Position numbers and translations under genes: made by a program | NCBI GenBank assembly: GCA_030650095.1 | Contig: JAUSEE010000044.1 | Span: 1-51,068 of the forward strand | Source of the DNA: Candidatus Buchananbacteria bacterium | GTDB taxonomy: Bacteria > Patescibacteriota > Patescibacteriia > 2-01-FULL-39-33 | Length of the DNA: 51,068 bases | Direction of reading: 5' to 3' | Notes under the pieces: model-generated | Seen by the model: the letters and a program-made list of their open reading frames with translations, nothing else | The model's database searches: none | Told to the model about the DNA's origin: nothing | In this document: positions 33,520 through 42,288 of the stretch, piece by piece | Layout of the letters: each line of letters begins with the position of its first letter | Position numbering within the stretch: position 1 is the stretch's first letter

Positions 33520-33753
33520 ATGAAACTGTTAAAAGGCATAGCCAGAGTGGCAACAGCTTTGTTAGTTTTTCTTGGCGCCTTTGCCTTATGCGTTAAAACC
33601 GGTGCTGCTATATTTTCATTTGTTCTTTTGCACGAATTATCGCCTGAATTTGGAGCAACAGCCACGCCAATATCTCAGGTGCTGATTATTCTCGCGAGCA
33701 TATTGTTATGGGATAACATAATAGACCCGCTCATTTTCAAAAAGAAAAAATAA
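33520..33753 (+). CDS. Small membrane protein of unknown function
   Basis: 77 residues with two membrane segments (about 10-35 and 50-68) and a lysine-rich end. A clear aaaggag Shine-Dalgarno precedes the ATG. Last gene before a strong terminator. Confidence 0.6.
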   Translation: MKLLKGIARVATALLVFLGAFALCVKTGAAIFSFVLLHELSPEFGATATPISQVLIILASILLWDNIIDPLIFKKKK

Positions 33754-33765
33754 TTTAAAATCATT

Positions 33766-33790
33766 AAAGACGGAAAACCACCGTCTTTTT
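33766..33790 (+). terminator. Terminator of the small-protein cluster
   Basis: 8-bp stem aaagacgg/ccgtcttt, 7-nt loop, T-run. Confidence 0.88.
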
Positions 33791-33885
33791 TATTTTCCCG
33801 CGAAATACAAAAATGGTTAGTTTATAATTATCATCCTGAGCGCAGCCGATTCGGCTTGTCGTTTAAGCAGGATATTTTTTGATTT

Positions 33886-33962
33886 GTCATTGCGAGGCAC
33901 GAAGCAATCCCACGGCTATAGAATACGAGATTGCTTCTCCGCCTAGGGCGGATCGCAATGAC
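33886..33962. repeat. GTCATTGCGAG inverted repeat, copy 1
   Basis: Starts gtcattgcgag and ends cgcaatgac, with inner inverted segments gaagcaatcc and gagattgcttc. Related copies are at 43142 and 50231. Just upstream (33831) is a degenerate tcatcctgag repeat. Together they fill most of the gap before gltX. Confidence 0.85.
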
Positions 33963-33990
33963 ATAAATTGCTTTTTTATTTGCCTGTTAA

Positions 33991-34019
33991 TTGACTAAAC
34001 GGGTCTTAGAATATACAAT
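33991..34019 (+). promoter_or_regulatory. Promoter of gltX
   Basis: TTGACT (33991-33996), 17-nt spacer, TACAAT (34014-34019), 23 nt before the gltX ATG. Confidence 0.8.
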
Positions 34020-34041
34020 ATAACAGTAAATTGTAAATATT

Positions 34042-35535
34042 ATGTCTTTGTTTGGAAAACAAAAAACCAGAACCAGATTCGCTCCCAGCCCCACTGGCTA
34101 TCTTCATATTGGCGGACTTAGAACCGCTTTGTATGAATATATTTTTGCCAAACAAAACCAGGGCACTTTTGTCTTGCGCATAGAAGATACCGATCAAACT
34201 CGCGAAGTTGAAGGCGCGGTGGGCGGTTTGCTCAAAGCCCTTAAATGGGCCGGTTTGGAGGCTGACGAGGGTATTTTACTGGGTAACGATGGGAAAGTCG
34301 CTGAAAAGGGCAATTTTGGGCCCTACACGCAGTCTAAAAGGCTTAAAATATACCAAAAATACGCTCAAGAACTGGTAAATAAGGGCCAAGCCTATTATTG
34401 TTTTTGCACGCCGGCCAGACTGGAGGAATTAAAAGCCAACCAGCAGACCGCCGGCCAGCTGACCCATTACGACAGGGAGTGCTTAAAATTAACTCCCGAC
34501 GAGATCAAGGGCAAATTAGATAATGGCGAAAGGCATGTTATCAGATTCCAAATTCCGGAAGGCCAGGAAATAAAATTCCAAGACGAGGTTAAGGGTGAAA
34601 TAAAATTCAATACCACTGATATCGATGATCAAATAATTTTAAAATCAGACGGCTTTCCCACCTACCATTTGGCCAGCGTGGTGGATGACTACTCCATGAA
34701 AATAAATTATGTCATCAGGGGAGAGGAGTGGCTGTCTTCAACGCCCAAGCATATTTTGCTCTACCAGGCTTTTGGCTGGGCTGTGCCCCAGTTTGCCCAT
34801 TTGCCGCTCCTCTTGAATTCGGATAAATCAAAACTGTCCAAGCGCCAAGGCGATGTGGCTGTAGAAGATTATCGCGATCACGGCTATTTGCCGGAAGCAT
34901 TGGTTAACTTTGTGGCGCTCTTGGGTTGGAATCCGGGCACTGAAAAGGAAATATTTTCTTTGGCCGAATTAATCAAAGTCTTTGACATTAAAAAAGTCCA
35001 TAAGTCCGGCGCTGTTTTTAATCAGGAAAAACTTAATTGGTTTAACAGCGAATACCTTAAAAAATTAAATCCCGGTGAATTCCAAAAAATGGCCAGGCCT
35101 TATTTGGAAAAAAATATTAAGCAAGTTTCTCCTGATTTGAATTTGGATAAGTTTTTTGCCATAGAACAACAAAGGATAAGCCGATTAAGCGAAGTGGGGG
35201 AGGATTTGAAATTTATTTTTGCTGCTGATTTAAATTATCAGGCCGAAGGCTTGATTTGGAAGAAATCGGCTAAGGCAACTATTTTAAAGAATTTAAAATC
35301 ACTAATTGTGGAACTTCAAAAATATGATAAGCCGGATTGGCGGGCGGAAACTTTAGAAAAAAATATCCGTGATTTTATTGCTAGTAATAATCTGTTAAAC
35401 GGCGAGGTGCTGTGGCCCATGAGGTTTGCGCTCACCGGAGAGGAAAAATCACCCACGCCATTTGAGGTGGCCGAGATACTGGGGCCGGAGAAAACCATAA
35501 AACGATTGAAAGAAGCCATAGAAAAATTAAAATAA
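34042..35535 (+). CDS. gltX: Glutamyl-tRNA synthetase
   Basis: Class I synthetase charging tRNA-Glu (possibly also tRNA-Gln if the organism uses the amidotransferase route). The 497-residue protein has the HIGH-type motif in FAPSPTGYLHIGGLRTAL (near residue 12-30) and the KMSKS-type motif KLSKRQG near residue 257. RIEDTDQTR follows the first motif as usual. A cysteine pair in YCFCTP suggests a partial zinc element. Monocistronic with its own promoter and terminator. Confidence 0.97.
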   Translation: MSLFGKQKTRTRFAPSPTGYLHIGGLRTALYEYIFAKQNQGTFVLRIEDTDQTREVEGAVGGLLKALKWAGLEADEGILLGNDGKVAEKGNFGPYTQSKRLKIYQKYAQELVNKGQAYYCFCTPARLEELKANQQTAGQLTHYDRECLKLTPDEIKGKLDNGERHVIRFQIPEGQEIKFQDEVKGEIKFNTTDIDDQIILKSDGFPTYHLASVVDDYSMKINYVIRGEEWLSSTPKHILLYQAFGWAVPQFAHLPLLLNSDKSKLSKRQGDVAVEDYRDHGYLPEALVNFVALLGWNPGTEKEIFSLAELIKVFDIKKVHKSGAVFNQEKLNWFNSEYLKKLNPGEFQKMARPYLEKNIKQVSPDLNLDKFFAIEQQRISRLSEVGEDLKFIFAADLNYQAEGLIWKKSAKATILKNLKSLIVELQKYDKPDWRAETLEKNIRDFIASNNLLNGEVLWPMRFALTGEEKSPTPFEVAEILGPEKTIKRLKEAIEKLK

Positions 35536-35536
35536 A

Positions 35537-35561
35537 AAAGCGGCCTGGTAATGGTCGCTTT
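35537..35561. terminator. Bidirectional terminator after gltX
   Basis: 9-bp stem aaagcggcc/ggtcgcttt with one G-U pair and a 7-nt loop, flanked by A and T runs. It serves gltX and the convergent zinc-protein gene. Confidence 0.8.
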
Positions 35562-35835
35562 ATTTTTTTGGCTTTTGAAAGATACGATGGTACTTGCCGC
35601 TCAGCCTTTGGAGGTTACCGGCTATATGGCCACCGGGACAATGGTGATCAACTCTTTGGATGGCGCTATGATCGCCGGGGAGTTCAATTATTTCTTGGCA
35701 GGAGGCGCATAAAATAATTTTTTTTAACTTGGTTTGGTGCGGGCAATGTCTTTCACAAGGGAGAGTAACGCCCTCTTTAAAGAAGAGCCGGCAAGTTTTA
35801 TCAGGGCAGAGTAGATAAGTCACATCAATTTTCAT
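35560..35835 (-). CDS. Cysteine/histidine-rich small protein
   Basis: 91 residues with several metal-ligand pairs: CPDKTC, CERHCPH, CASC and a HHCPGGH segment, enough for two zinc sites. I chose the inner ATG; an upstream TTG at 35850 would add five residues. It follows another zinc-ribbon gene by a short gap, so the pair is one unit. No family recognised; a role in nucleic-acid or protein binding is a guess. Confidence 0.55.
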   Translation of the reverse strand: MKIDVTYLLCPDKTCRLFFKEGVTLPCERHCPHQTKLKKIILCASCQEIIELPGDHSAIQRVDHHCPGGHIAGNLQRLSGKYHRIFQKPKK

Positions 35836-35853
35836 TTCCGAGCGTTTCAAGGT

Positions 35854-36078
35854 TTATTCTCCGGCATTGGCGTTAAAGTCGCAGAAAACACATACGCCTG
35901 AAGACACGGACACGGCGTAATTTTCTTTCTGGCAAACCGGGCATTTGATTAGGCCTAGGCGCTGATCTTTGCCTTTGCCGATAAAGCCCGATCCGCCAAT
36001 TCGGCCGTCTACTTCAAAAGTAATTTCCGTGTGATCATATTCTGCCGGGGTAGCCAAAGTTATTATTTTCATTTTCAT
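35854..36078 (-). CDS. Small zinc-ribbon protein
   Basis: 74 residues; the C-terminal half carries CPVC and CVFC, a typical four-cysteine ribbon. The N-terminal half is beta-rich. The outer ATG at 36078 has aaggag 7 nt upstream; a second ATG two codons in is also possible. First gene of the two-gene zinc-protein unit. Confidence 0.6.
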   Translation of the reverse strand: MKMKIITLATPAEYDHTEITFEVDGRIGGSGFIGKGKDQRLGLIKCPVCQKENYAVSVSSGVCVFCDFNANAGE

Positions 36079-36201
36079 TTTCTTTCTCCTTTTGGGTGCT
36101 TTTTAAAAGAACCGATTCTTAATACTATAGTTTAAAACAGCCCAATTGTCAATGGTAATTTAAACATGTTATAATAAAGTTGAAAATAACAATATTATCC
36201 C

Positions 36202-37461
36202 ATGCTTAAAAAAGCCAAGTTTTTAAAATTAGGCAAATACCATGTTATGGCCTTGATTCTAATGCCTATAATTCTCTTTGGCGCTTTTCTATTTACCGTT
36301 AACAGCTTAATTGCCCAGGAAACACCGGTTGCTCCCGGCGCCAATGAAGGCAATATTAGTGATTTGAATAAGCAGATTGACGAGCAAAGAAAGAAAATAG
36401 ATGAAATAGCTGATAAGATTACCGAATATAATAACAACATCAGCAAATTCCGCAGCCAAGCCGGAAGCCTTAAGAACCAGGTGGCTATCCTAGACAACCA
36501 AATAGCTAAAACCGAATTAGACATTGAAGGTAAAGTGGAAGAAGTCAAAGCCACAGAGCTGGAAATAAGCAAAGTTGAACTGGAAATAGTTGACAATCAA
36601 AAATCAATTGAAGATCAGAAAAAATATTTATCGGCCTTTATCAGATTATTGGATTTTTATGACGACAAGGATTATTTATCTGTCCTCTTGGATAACAATT
36701 CTTTCTCTGAATTTTTTGATCAAATTAATAACATTGAGGGTATAGAGGAAGATCTACAGAAAACTTTAAACAGATTTCAAGAGATGGTTGAAAGATATAA
36801 TGCGAAAAAAGAAGAACTAAGCTCCAAAAGGGATCAGTTGTCAGAACTGCTTAATAAATTGGAAAGTGAAAGAGACAGCCTGGCCAATCAAATCGGCACC
36901 AAGCAGTATTTGATTGCCGAAACCAGTAATTCCGAAAAAAAATATCAAACTCTTATTGGCAACTTAAAACAGGAGCAACTGGCGGCCAACAATGCCGTGG
37001 CGGCCATGGAAAATAAATTACGCCAAGAATTGGAAAAGAAAGGCACTGATGAGGAATTTAACAATTTAGCCGAAGCCTCGCTTATGTGGCCGACAAATAG
37101 TCGCAGAAAAACCGCTTATTTCCATGATCCTGATTATCCTTACAGAAATTTATTTGAACATTCCGGTCTGGATATCGGAGTTTCTTCCGGCACAACAGTC
37201 AGATCGGCTGAAGCCGGTTATGTGGCCAAAGTGGCCATAGGCACGAAATGGTACGGCAATTATATTATGATCATCCACAATAATAATTTAGCCACTCTTT
37301 ACGCCCATCTTAGCTCGGTTAGTGTTAAAAACGATCAATATGTCACCAAGGGCCAGATTATCGGCGCCAGCGGCAGTACCGGTTTCAGCAGCGGGCCTCA
37401 TTTGCATTTTGAAGTCCGTTCCGGCGGCATACCTGTTGATCCTTTAAATTATTTACCTTAA
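36202..37461 (+). CDS. M23 (LytM/EnvC-like) peptidase with coiled coil
   Basis: Predicted extracytoplasmic peptidoglycan endopeptidase or amidase activator. Residues about 12-35 form a signal peptide or anchor. Residues about 50-295 are a long coiled coil, as in EnvC. The C-terminal LytM domain keeps the zinc and catalytic residues H320, D324 (HSGLD) and H400, H402 (HLHFE), so unlike degenerate EnvC it may be active. Length 419 fits EnvC-type proteins. No ftsEX genes lie next to it, so its partner is unknown. Confidence 0.92.
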   Translation: MLKKAKFLKLGKYHVMALILMPIILFGAFLFTVNSLIAQETPVAPGANEGNISDLNKQIDEQRKKIDEIADKITEYNNNISKFRSQAGSLKNQVAILDNQIAKTELDIEGKVEEVKATELEISKVELEIVDNQKSIEDQKKYLSAFIRLLDFYDDKDYLSVLLDNNSFSEFFDQINNIEGIEEDLQKTLNRFQEMVERYNAKKEELSSKRDQLSELLNKLESERDSLANQIGTKQYLIAETSNSEKKYQTLIGNLKQEQLAANNAVAAMENKLRQELEKKGTDEEFNNLAEASLMWPTNSRRKTAYFHDPDYPYRNLFEHSGLDIGVSSGTTVRSAEAGYVAKVAIGTKWYGNYIMIIHNNNLATLYAHLSSVSVKNDQYVTKGQIIGASGSTGFSSGPHLHFEVRSGGIPVDPLNYLP

Positions 37462-37481
37462 ATAATAATCAATCTAATCTT

Positions 37482-37589
37482 ATGGAAAACTGCCGTCAGT
37501 GCGGTATGCCACTTGATGATGATTCTAAGTGTCAGTGCGATTCTGATCTTTGCAAATATTGTTGCGATTGCGGTTCCAAGGAAGAGTAA
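37482..37589 (+). CDS. Tiny cysteine-rich zinc-ribbon protein
   Basis: 35 residues, nine of them cysteine, starting MENCRQCGMPLDDD. The CxxCGMPL pattern resembles a putative zinc-ribbon domain I recall from other bacteria (zf-ribbon_2 type), followed by CQC and CKYCCDC. It is too short for ordinary gene finders. No classic Shine-Dalgarno is seen, but the gene is bounded by the M23 gene and a perfect terminator, and its codons are ordinary. Role unknown. Confidence 0.6.
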   Translation: MENCRQCGMPLDDDSKCQCDSDLCKYCCDCGSKEE

Positions 37590-37601
37590 ATTTTACCGCC
37601 A

Positions 37602-37632
37602 AAAACAGTCCGCCCTGGGCGGACTGTTTTTA
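37602..37632 (+). terminator. Terminator after the M23 and zinc-ribbon genes
   Basis: Perfect 13-bp stem aaaacagtccgcc/ggcggactgtttt with a ctg loop. Confidence 0.92.
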
Positions 37633-37633
37633 T

Positions 37634-37662
37634 TTGACTAAATACCGGTTATATTGTATTAT
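37634..37662 (+). promoter_or_regulatory. Promoter of the TIM-barrel gene
   Basis: TTGACT (37634-37639), 17-nt spacer, TATTAT (37657-37662). Leader about 55 nt. Confidence 0.8.
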
Positions 37663-37724
37663 TAGCGACTGATAGTAGATCTTTAAAACAATATAAAGAA
37701 GCATACCACATAAAGGGAGAAAAA

Positions 37725-38711
37725 ATGCTCAAGGATTTGAAAGCCGAACATATTTTTGAAAAGTGCTCCAGATGCACTTTCTTGCGTCTATCAGGTGATA
37801 ATCAATTTATTTGCGGCTTGTGCCAGGATCAAGTAGAGAGGGGATCCAGCCTTTTGCTTGATTTAAAACAAACTCATAACAATATTAATATTGAAGACCC
37901 GCTTTGCATCGGCCGTTTTGGCGCTGTTACTGTAACTACGATGATGAGTGAAATCACGCTTAAAGCTAATCACTTTAGCAGGGGACTTATAGGATTTTCA
38001 ACCGGCTGTTTACATAAGTCTGGTCTTAAACTAGTAGATAAGCTCAAGGCTTATTTAAGAGCTGGCGCTACTGCTTTAGAGTTGGGATTTGTCACTCCAG
38101 AGCAACTCTTTAATTTTGAGCTAACCGAAGCTGATATGAGCAAGCTAAGGAAGTTCAGCAAGATTACTATTCATGCGCCTTGCAGGGATATAAAGTATTT
38201 TGACGTTTCCGGTCTGACTAATGCAGTTATCCGTAAACTTACAGCCCTAAGCCAAATGTTGCCTGTAAGCGGAGTTGTTTTCCATCCTGATACCGTGGCT
38301 AATTTTAATGGTTTGGAAGTAGTGCCTTTTCCGGTTTTGATTGAAAATATGGACAGAAACAAAAAATTCGGCACCTCAGTTGAAGAAATCAGAGAAATAA
38401 GGGATAACTATGATTTTGGTTTTGTGTTAGATTTGCAACACGCTTATGAACATGATCCTTCCATGACATTGGCTCATGAACTGGCCTCGGCTATGGGAAA
38501 TAAGATACGCCATCTTCATGTCAGCGGGCAAACCGTGGATAGCTATCACGCTCCGGTTTATAAAGCTGACAACAAAAAACAAATTTGCCGTTTGCTTAAA
38601 ATTCTTCCTGGCGTGCCGGTAGTTTTGGAGGGTATTATTTTGGATGAGCCCTTTGCTTCTACTAAAAGAGAAATCGCTTATGTGATGGAAAAAGGTGATC
38701 CTCTTAATTAA
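37725..38711 (+). CDS. TIM-barrel protein (xylose-isomerase/AP-endonuclease-2-like) with N-terminal zinc ribbon
   Basis: 328 residues. The first 40 contain two cysteine pairs (CSRC, CGLC), a probable zinc ribbon. The rest reads as an alternating beta/alpha barrel with metal-ligand candidates on strand ends: KITIHAPCR, GVVFHPDT, PVLIENMDR, FVLDLQHAYEHD, IRHLHVSG and PVVLEG. This H/E/D/H/E order matches the AP-endonuclease-2 or sugar-isomerase superfamily. Substrate unknown; the zinc-ribbon fusion is unusual. A Shine-Dalgarno (agggaga) precedes the ATG. Confidence 0.7.
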   Translation: MLKDLKAEHIFEKCSRCTFLRLSGDNQFICGLCQDQVERGSSLLLDLKQTHNNINIEDPLCIGRFGAVTVTTMMSEITLKANHFSRGLIGFSTGCLHKSGLKLVDKLKAYLRAGATALELGFVTPEQLFNFELTEADMSKLRKFSKITIHAPCRDIKYFDVSGLTNAVIRKLTALSQMLPVSGVVFHPDTVANFNGLEVVPFPVLIENMDRNKKFGTSVEEIREIRDNYDFGFVLDLQHAYEHDPSMTLAHELASAMGNKIRHLHVSGQTVDSYHAPVYKADNKKQICRLLKILPGVPVVLEGIILDEPFASTKREIAYVMEKGDPLN

Positions 38712-38716
38712 TATAT

Positions 38717-38743
38717 ATCCAGCTTAAATCAGCTGGATTTTTT
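38717..38743 (+). terminator. Terminator after the TIM-barrel gene
   Basis: Perfect 8-bp stem atccagct/agctggat with a 6-nt loop, then a T-run. Confidence 0.88.
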
Positions 38744-38786
38744 ATTTAAATGAATTTTATTATAAATATAATATAAATAAACTATT

Positions 38787-39746
38787 TTATTTCTTTTCCC
38801 CGCTATGGAACTGGCGGTGGATTTCCCTTAACTTTTTATTAGTCACATGAGTGTATATTTGGGTTGTTACAATATTTTTGTGGCCCAGAAGCTCCTGAAC
38901 AGATCTTAGATCGGCTCCCCGATCTAATAAATCAGTAGCATAACTATGGCGTAATGTATGTGGGGTAGTATCAACTGGTAAAGCCGCCATAACGGAGTAT
39001 TTCTTTACTAAAGTTTCGATTGATCTTGGTGATAGCCTATGTTCATCATTCTGATTTCTTTGGTAGTTTATAAAGAGGGGAGGCAGAAGATCATTTCTGG
39101 TTTTGAGGTATTTAGCCAACCATTTTAATGAACGATTGGAGAAATAAACTGTTCTGGTAGACCCACCCTTACCATTAATGCTCAATTCTAAGTCATTGGA
39201 TTTACTGTTTAATAAATTAACCCGATCAAATAAATTAATATTAAGCGAAGTTAACTCAGAAACCCGCATACCGGTGGAAAATAATATTTCTAAAATAGCC
39301 CTGTCCCTTAAACCGTCTGGTTTAGAGACATCCGGCATATTGAATAATTTTTCAACTTGTTCAAATTTTAAAAATTTTATTTTTTTATCCTTATCAGTCA
39401 ACTTTGGTAATTTTATTTTTTCGGCCGGCAGGGAAGTGATGTCTTTTTCGGCAAAGTAATTCAAGAGATTGCGCACAGCTATTAGATAGTAGCTCTGGGT
39501 GGTCTTTTTAATATAGTCGTCCTTATCGTGTTTACGCGACAAATAGAGCCTATAGTTCCAGATATGGTCTGTTGAGAACTCATGAGGCATAAGATCGCTT
39601 AAATCGTTATTTTTAAGCCATTTGATAAATACCTTAAGGAAGTTATGGTAATTACGTGTAGAAACAGGGCTTAAGCCCTTTTCTACCTCGCAATATTCCA
39701 GAAAGTCCGAGATAAGGCTTATTATGGTTTTATTTGATTTCTGCAT
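38787..39746 (-). CDS. Tyrosine recombinase, XerC/XerD type
   Basis: Site-specific recombinase. 319 residues: an N-terminal SAM-like core-binding domain (about 8-108) and a C-terminal catalytic domain with all residues in place: R161 (TGMR), K193, H263-x-x-R266 (HTLRH), H289 (LGHK) and Y298 (QIYTHV). The length is slightly above the usual 295-305. No adjacent integrative element or att-like repeat is seen, so a housekeeping dimer-resolution role is most likely. The 278-nt gap upstream of it holds one TTATCCACC (39833-39841), a lone DnaA-box-like site, and no recognisable dif. Confidence 0.93.
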   Translation of the reverse strand: MQKSNKTIISLISDFLEYCEVEKGLSPVSTRNYHNFLKVFIKWLKNNDLSDLMPHEFSTDHIWNYRLYLSRKHDKDDYIKKTTQSYYLIAVRNLLNYFAEKDITSLPAEKIKLPKLTDKDKKIKFLKFEQVEKLFNMPDVSKPDGLRDRAILEILFSTGMRVSELTSLNINLFDRVNLLNSKSNDLELSINGKGGSTRTVYFSNRSLKWLAKYLKTRNDLLPPLFINYQRNQNDEHRLSPRSIETLVKKYSVMAALPVDTTPHTLRHSYATDLLDRGADLRSVQELLGHKNIVTTQIYTHVTNKKLREIHRQFHSGEKK

Positions 39747-40024
39747 AATTCGATTAGTAATCCATCTCTTATTCTATGTTATAAGAAGGATAATATCATT
39801 ATAAAATAAAACAAGAAACTGCTCAACTAAACTTATCCACCATCCTCTCTCTTAAAATAGTTACTTGTTAAAAAGTAAGTTAGTTTATTTTGTATATGGC
39901 AAATAAAAAAATAGTGAATATTTTTTCTGACAAACAGAATTAATAATCCTATTTTATTCTAGCCGGGCAGTTTATTGCTATTTTACAAATTAGGCCCATC
40001 CCCTTTTCTGAATCCTTAGTCTAG

Positions 40025-40870
40025 TTATTTATAATAGATCTTATCCCCGAATTTTAAATCAATATATTCTAAACTGTTTTGATCTTTGACTTTTTGGTTT
40101 AAAACCATTTGCAGGTTTTCTATCGAGGTATCAAAATTATTATTGATGTCAAAATGAGCACGCCAGCCTATTTTTGTTATTAGGGTAACCTCGGTTAATC
40201 CCCCACTTTCATAATTTTTTATCTCAATATTAAAACTCTTGATTTTTTCATCAAGTCTTAATATGAAATCAACCATTTGAGGCGACAAAGCTTCGGTGCC
40301 GATATTTATTTCTTGGGTCGTGTTTAAAATGGGAAATTCACCAAGATACTTATCTTTTTCCTCTTCCGGCACTTCCCTGATAACAATCCCCTGCTTATCG
40401 GTAAAAAATAATTTTTCATTGCTGTTAATTATCAGGTAGCTTATTTTTTCTTTTATATTTATGGTTATCTTTTTCCAGCCCCTGTTTATTTCTATATTAT
40501 CCAAGCCGTATTTTTTGCTAATAGCCTCGGCTATTTTTTTCTTGCTGACAAACAGCAGATTTTTTTGAGGCAATACAAACCAGCGCCAAGTGTTTAGTTG
40601 TTCATCAACTATCTGCTCCAATTCTATTTGATTAATAAGTTCCGCTCCATTTACTTCGATGGTTTGTATTTTAAATAAATCACTGTAAATTATCACATAA
40701 ACTAAAAAAATGGCCAAAATTATCTTTAAATATAATTTGGTGTTAAACCCACTGCCGGCTTCTTTTTTTGAAGAATTACTAAAATAAGGATTAACAAATT
40801 TTTTTCTTCGATAATCCTTTTTTATCCTTATTTTGGACTTGTAATTGTTATTGGAAAAATCCTTTATCAT
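40025..40870 (-). CDS. ftsQ: FtsQ/DivIB-type cell division protein
   Basis: Divisome membrane protein. 281 residues: basic cytoplasmic N-terminus, one membrane helix (about 48-65), a POTRA domain starting IQTIEVNGAELI, and a beta domain ending with LEYIDLKFGDKIYYK, characteristic of FtsQ. It overlaps serS by 4 nt (ATGA), so it is translated from the serS transcript. ftsA and ftsZ are not next to it. Confidence 0.87.
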   Translation of the reverse strand: MIKDFSNNNYKSKIRIKKDYRRKKFVNPYFSNSSKKEAGSGFNTKLYLKIILAIFLVYVIIYSDLFKIQTIEVNGAELINQIELEQIVDEQLNTWRWFVLPQKNLLFVSKKKIAEAISKKYGLDNIEINRGWKKITINIKEKISYLIINSNEKLFFTDKQGIVIREVPEEEKDKYLGEFPILNTTQEINIGTEALSPQMVDFILRLDEKIKSFNIEIKNYESGGLTEVTLITKIGWRAHFDINNNFDTSIENLQMVLNQKVKDQNSLEYIDLKFGDKIYYK

Positions 40871-42123
40871 TTGGAGATGGAGATTGTATCAAAACCTGTA
40901 AATTTTTGTAAGGCAACTGGCACTTTAACGCTGCCGTCGGCTTGTTGGAATTGTTCCAAGATAGCCGGGAAAAGACGGCTAGTGGCCAAACCGGAAGCGT
41001 TTAAGGTATGGATAAACTCGTTTTTGTCTGTTTCAGAATTTTTATATCTTATATTTCCGCGCCTCGCCTGGTAATCCAGGGCGTTTGAGGCGCTGGAAAC
41101 TTCCTTATAAATTTCCATAGACGGAATCCAGACTTCAATGTCTTTGGTTTTAGCCATCGCCGCGCTGGCGTCGCCAGCGGCTAGTAGGGTTGTTTGATAA
41201 TGAAGTCCAAAGCCTTCTACTAATTTCTCGGCATTTTCTACCAGCTCGTCAAAAGCCCGGGCAGAATCTTCCGGCTTAGTAAATTGGAACATTTCAATTT
41301 TGTTAAATTGATGTCCTCTGATCATGCCCCTTTCCTCTTTGCGGTACGAGCCGGCTTCACGCCTAAAACAGGCGCTATAAGCGCAATATTTAAGCGGTAA
41401 TAATTTTTCGTCTATGATCTCGTCGCGATGATAATTGCCCAGCATCATTTCGGAGGTGGCATTGAGGCAGGTTTTATCCTGAGTCCAAAAAAGATCATCT
41501 TTAAATTTTGGCAAATGCCCGGAAGTGTAAGCTGATTGCTCGGTTAAAAGAAACGGCGGAATCATAAATTGGTAGCCATTTTTGGTATGGAACTCTATAA
41601 AGTAGCTTAACAGCGCCCATTCTAGCAGTGCTCCTTGGCCTTTGTAAATCCAAAAACCGGCTCCGGACATCTTTACTCCCCTCTCGTAATCAATAATATC
41701 CAGTGAGGTGGCCAGTTCAACATGATCCTTGGGCTTAAAATCAAACTTTGGTTTTTCCAAATAGGTTTTGACTATTTTATTGTTTTCTTTCCCGCCCGGC
41801 ACAACATCATCGGCCGGGGTATTAGGAAGTTCGGCCATCAGTTCAGTTAATTTTGTTTCAATTTCGCTTAGTTTTAAATCCGTATCTTTAATATCTTCGC
41901 CGATTTTTTTCATCTCATCAATAATTGCCGGCGTTGGCTTTACCTTGGAATGCTTGTTTCTTTCAGCTTTAAGTTCCTCTGTTTTTTGAATAAGTTCCCG
42001 TCTACCCTCATCCAGCTTTAATATTTGCTCCAAAATAGGATCAAGATTCTCCGGCTCCATCCTTTTTAATAAAGCTTGCCTAATCCCCTCCTTATCATTT
42101 CTTACCCTGTTTATATCCAGCAT
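40867..42123 (-). CDS. serS: Seryl-tRNA synthetase
   Basis: Class II synthetase charging tRNA-Ser. 418 residues: N-terminal long coiled-coil arm (about 28-100), then the catalytic core with FRREAGSYRKEERGMIRGHQF (motif 2 region) and the C-terminal motif 3 in NASGLATSRLFPAILE. Length is standard. It precedes and overlaps ftsQ. Confidence 0.97.
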   Translation of the reverse strand: MLDINRVRNDKEGIRQALLKRMEPENLDPILEQILKLDEGRRELIQKTEELKAERNKHSKVKPTPAIIDEMKKIGEDIKDTDLKLSEIETKLTELMAELPNTPADDVVPGGKENNKIVKTYLEKPKFDFKPKDHVELATSLDIIDYERGVKMSGAGFWIYKGQGALLEWALLSYFIEFHTKNGYQFMIPPFLLTEQSAYTSGHLPKFKDDLFWTQDKTCLNATSEMMLGNYHRDEIIDEKLLPLKYCAYSACFRREAGSYRKEERGMIRGHQFNKIEMFQFTKPEDSARAFDELVENAEKLVEGFGLHYQTTLLAAGDASAAMAKTKDIEVWIPSMEIYKEVSSASNALDYQARRGNIRYKNSETDKNEFIHTLNASGLATSRLFPAILEQFQQADGSVKVPVALQKFTGFDTISISK

Positions 42124-42199
42124 ATGTTTAATATTTGCGAATTATTTAAGATGTTTTAATGTTTTTATTTTACAAGATTAAGCGGTAAAAATCAACTTC

Positions 42200-42228
42200 T
42201 TGACAAGGGTGATAATTAATGATAAAAT
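42200..42228 (+). promoter_or_regulatory. Promoter of the helical orphan pair
   Basis: TTGACA (42200-42205), 17-nt spacer, TAAAAT (42223-42228). Leader about 55 nt. Confidence 0.8.
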
Positions 42229-42288
42229 GTCTTGTTGAGTTGAAGGACATTGAAAATTGATGGGAAAACAACTAAAGGGAGATTGGAA

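Noticed and set aside
39747-40024. A dif or replication-origin site next to the Xer gene
   Set aside because: Only one DnaA-box-like site (TTATCCACC) and no 28-bp dif-like palindrome with a 6-nt centre.
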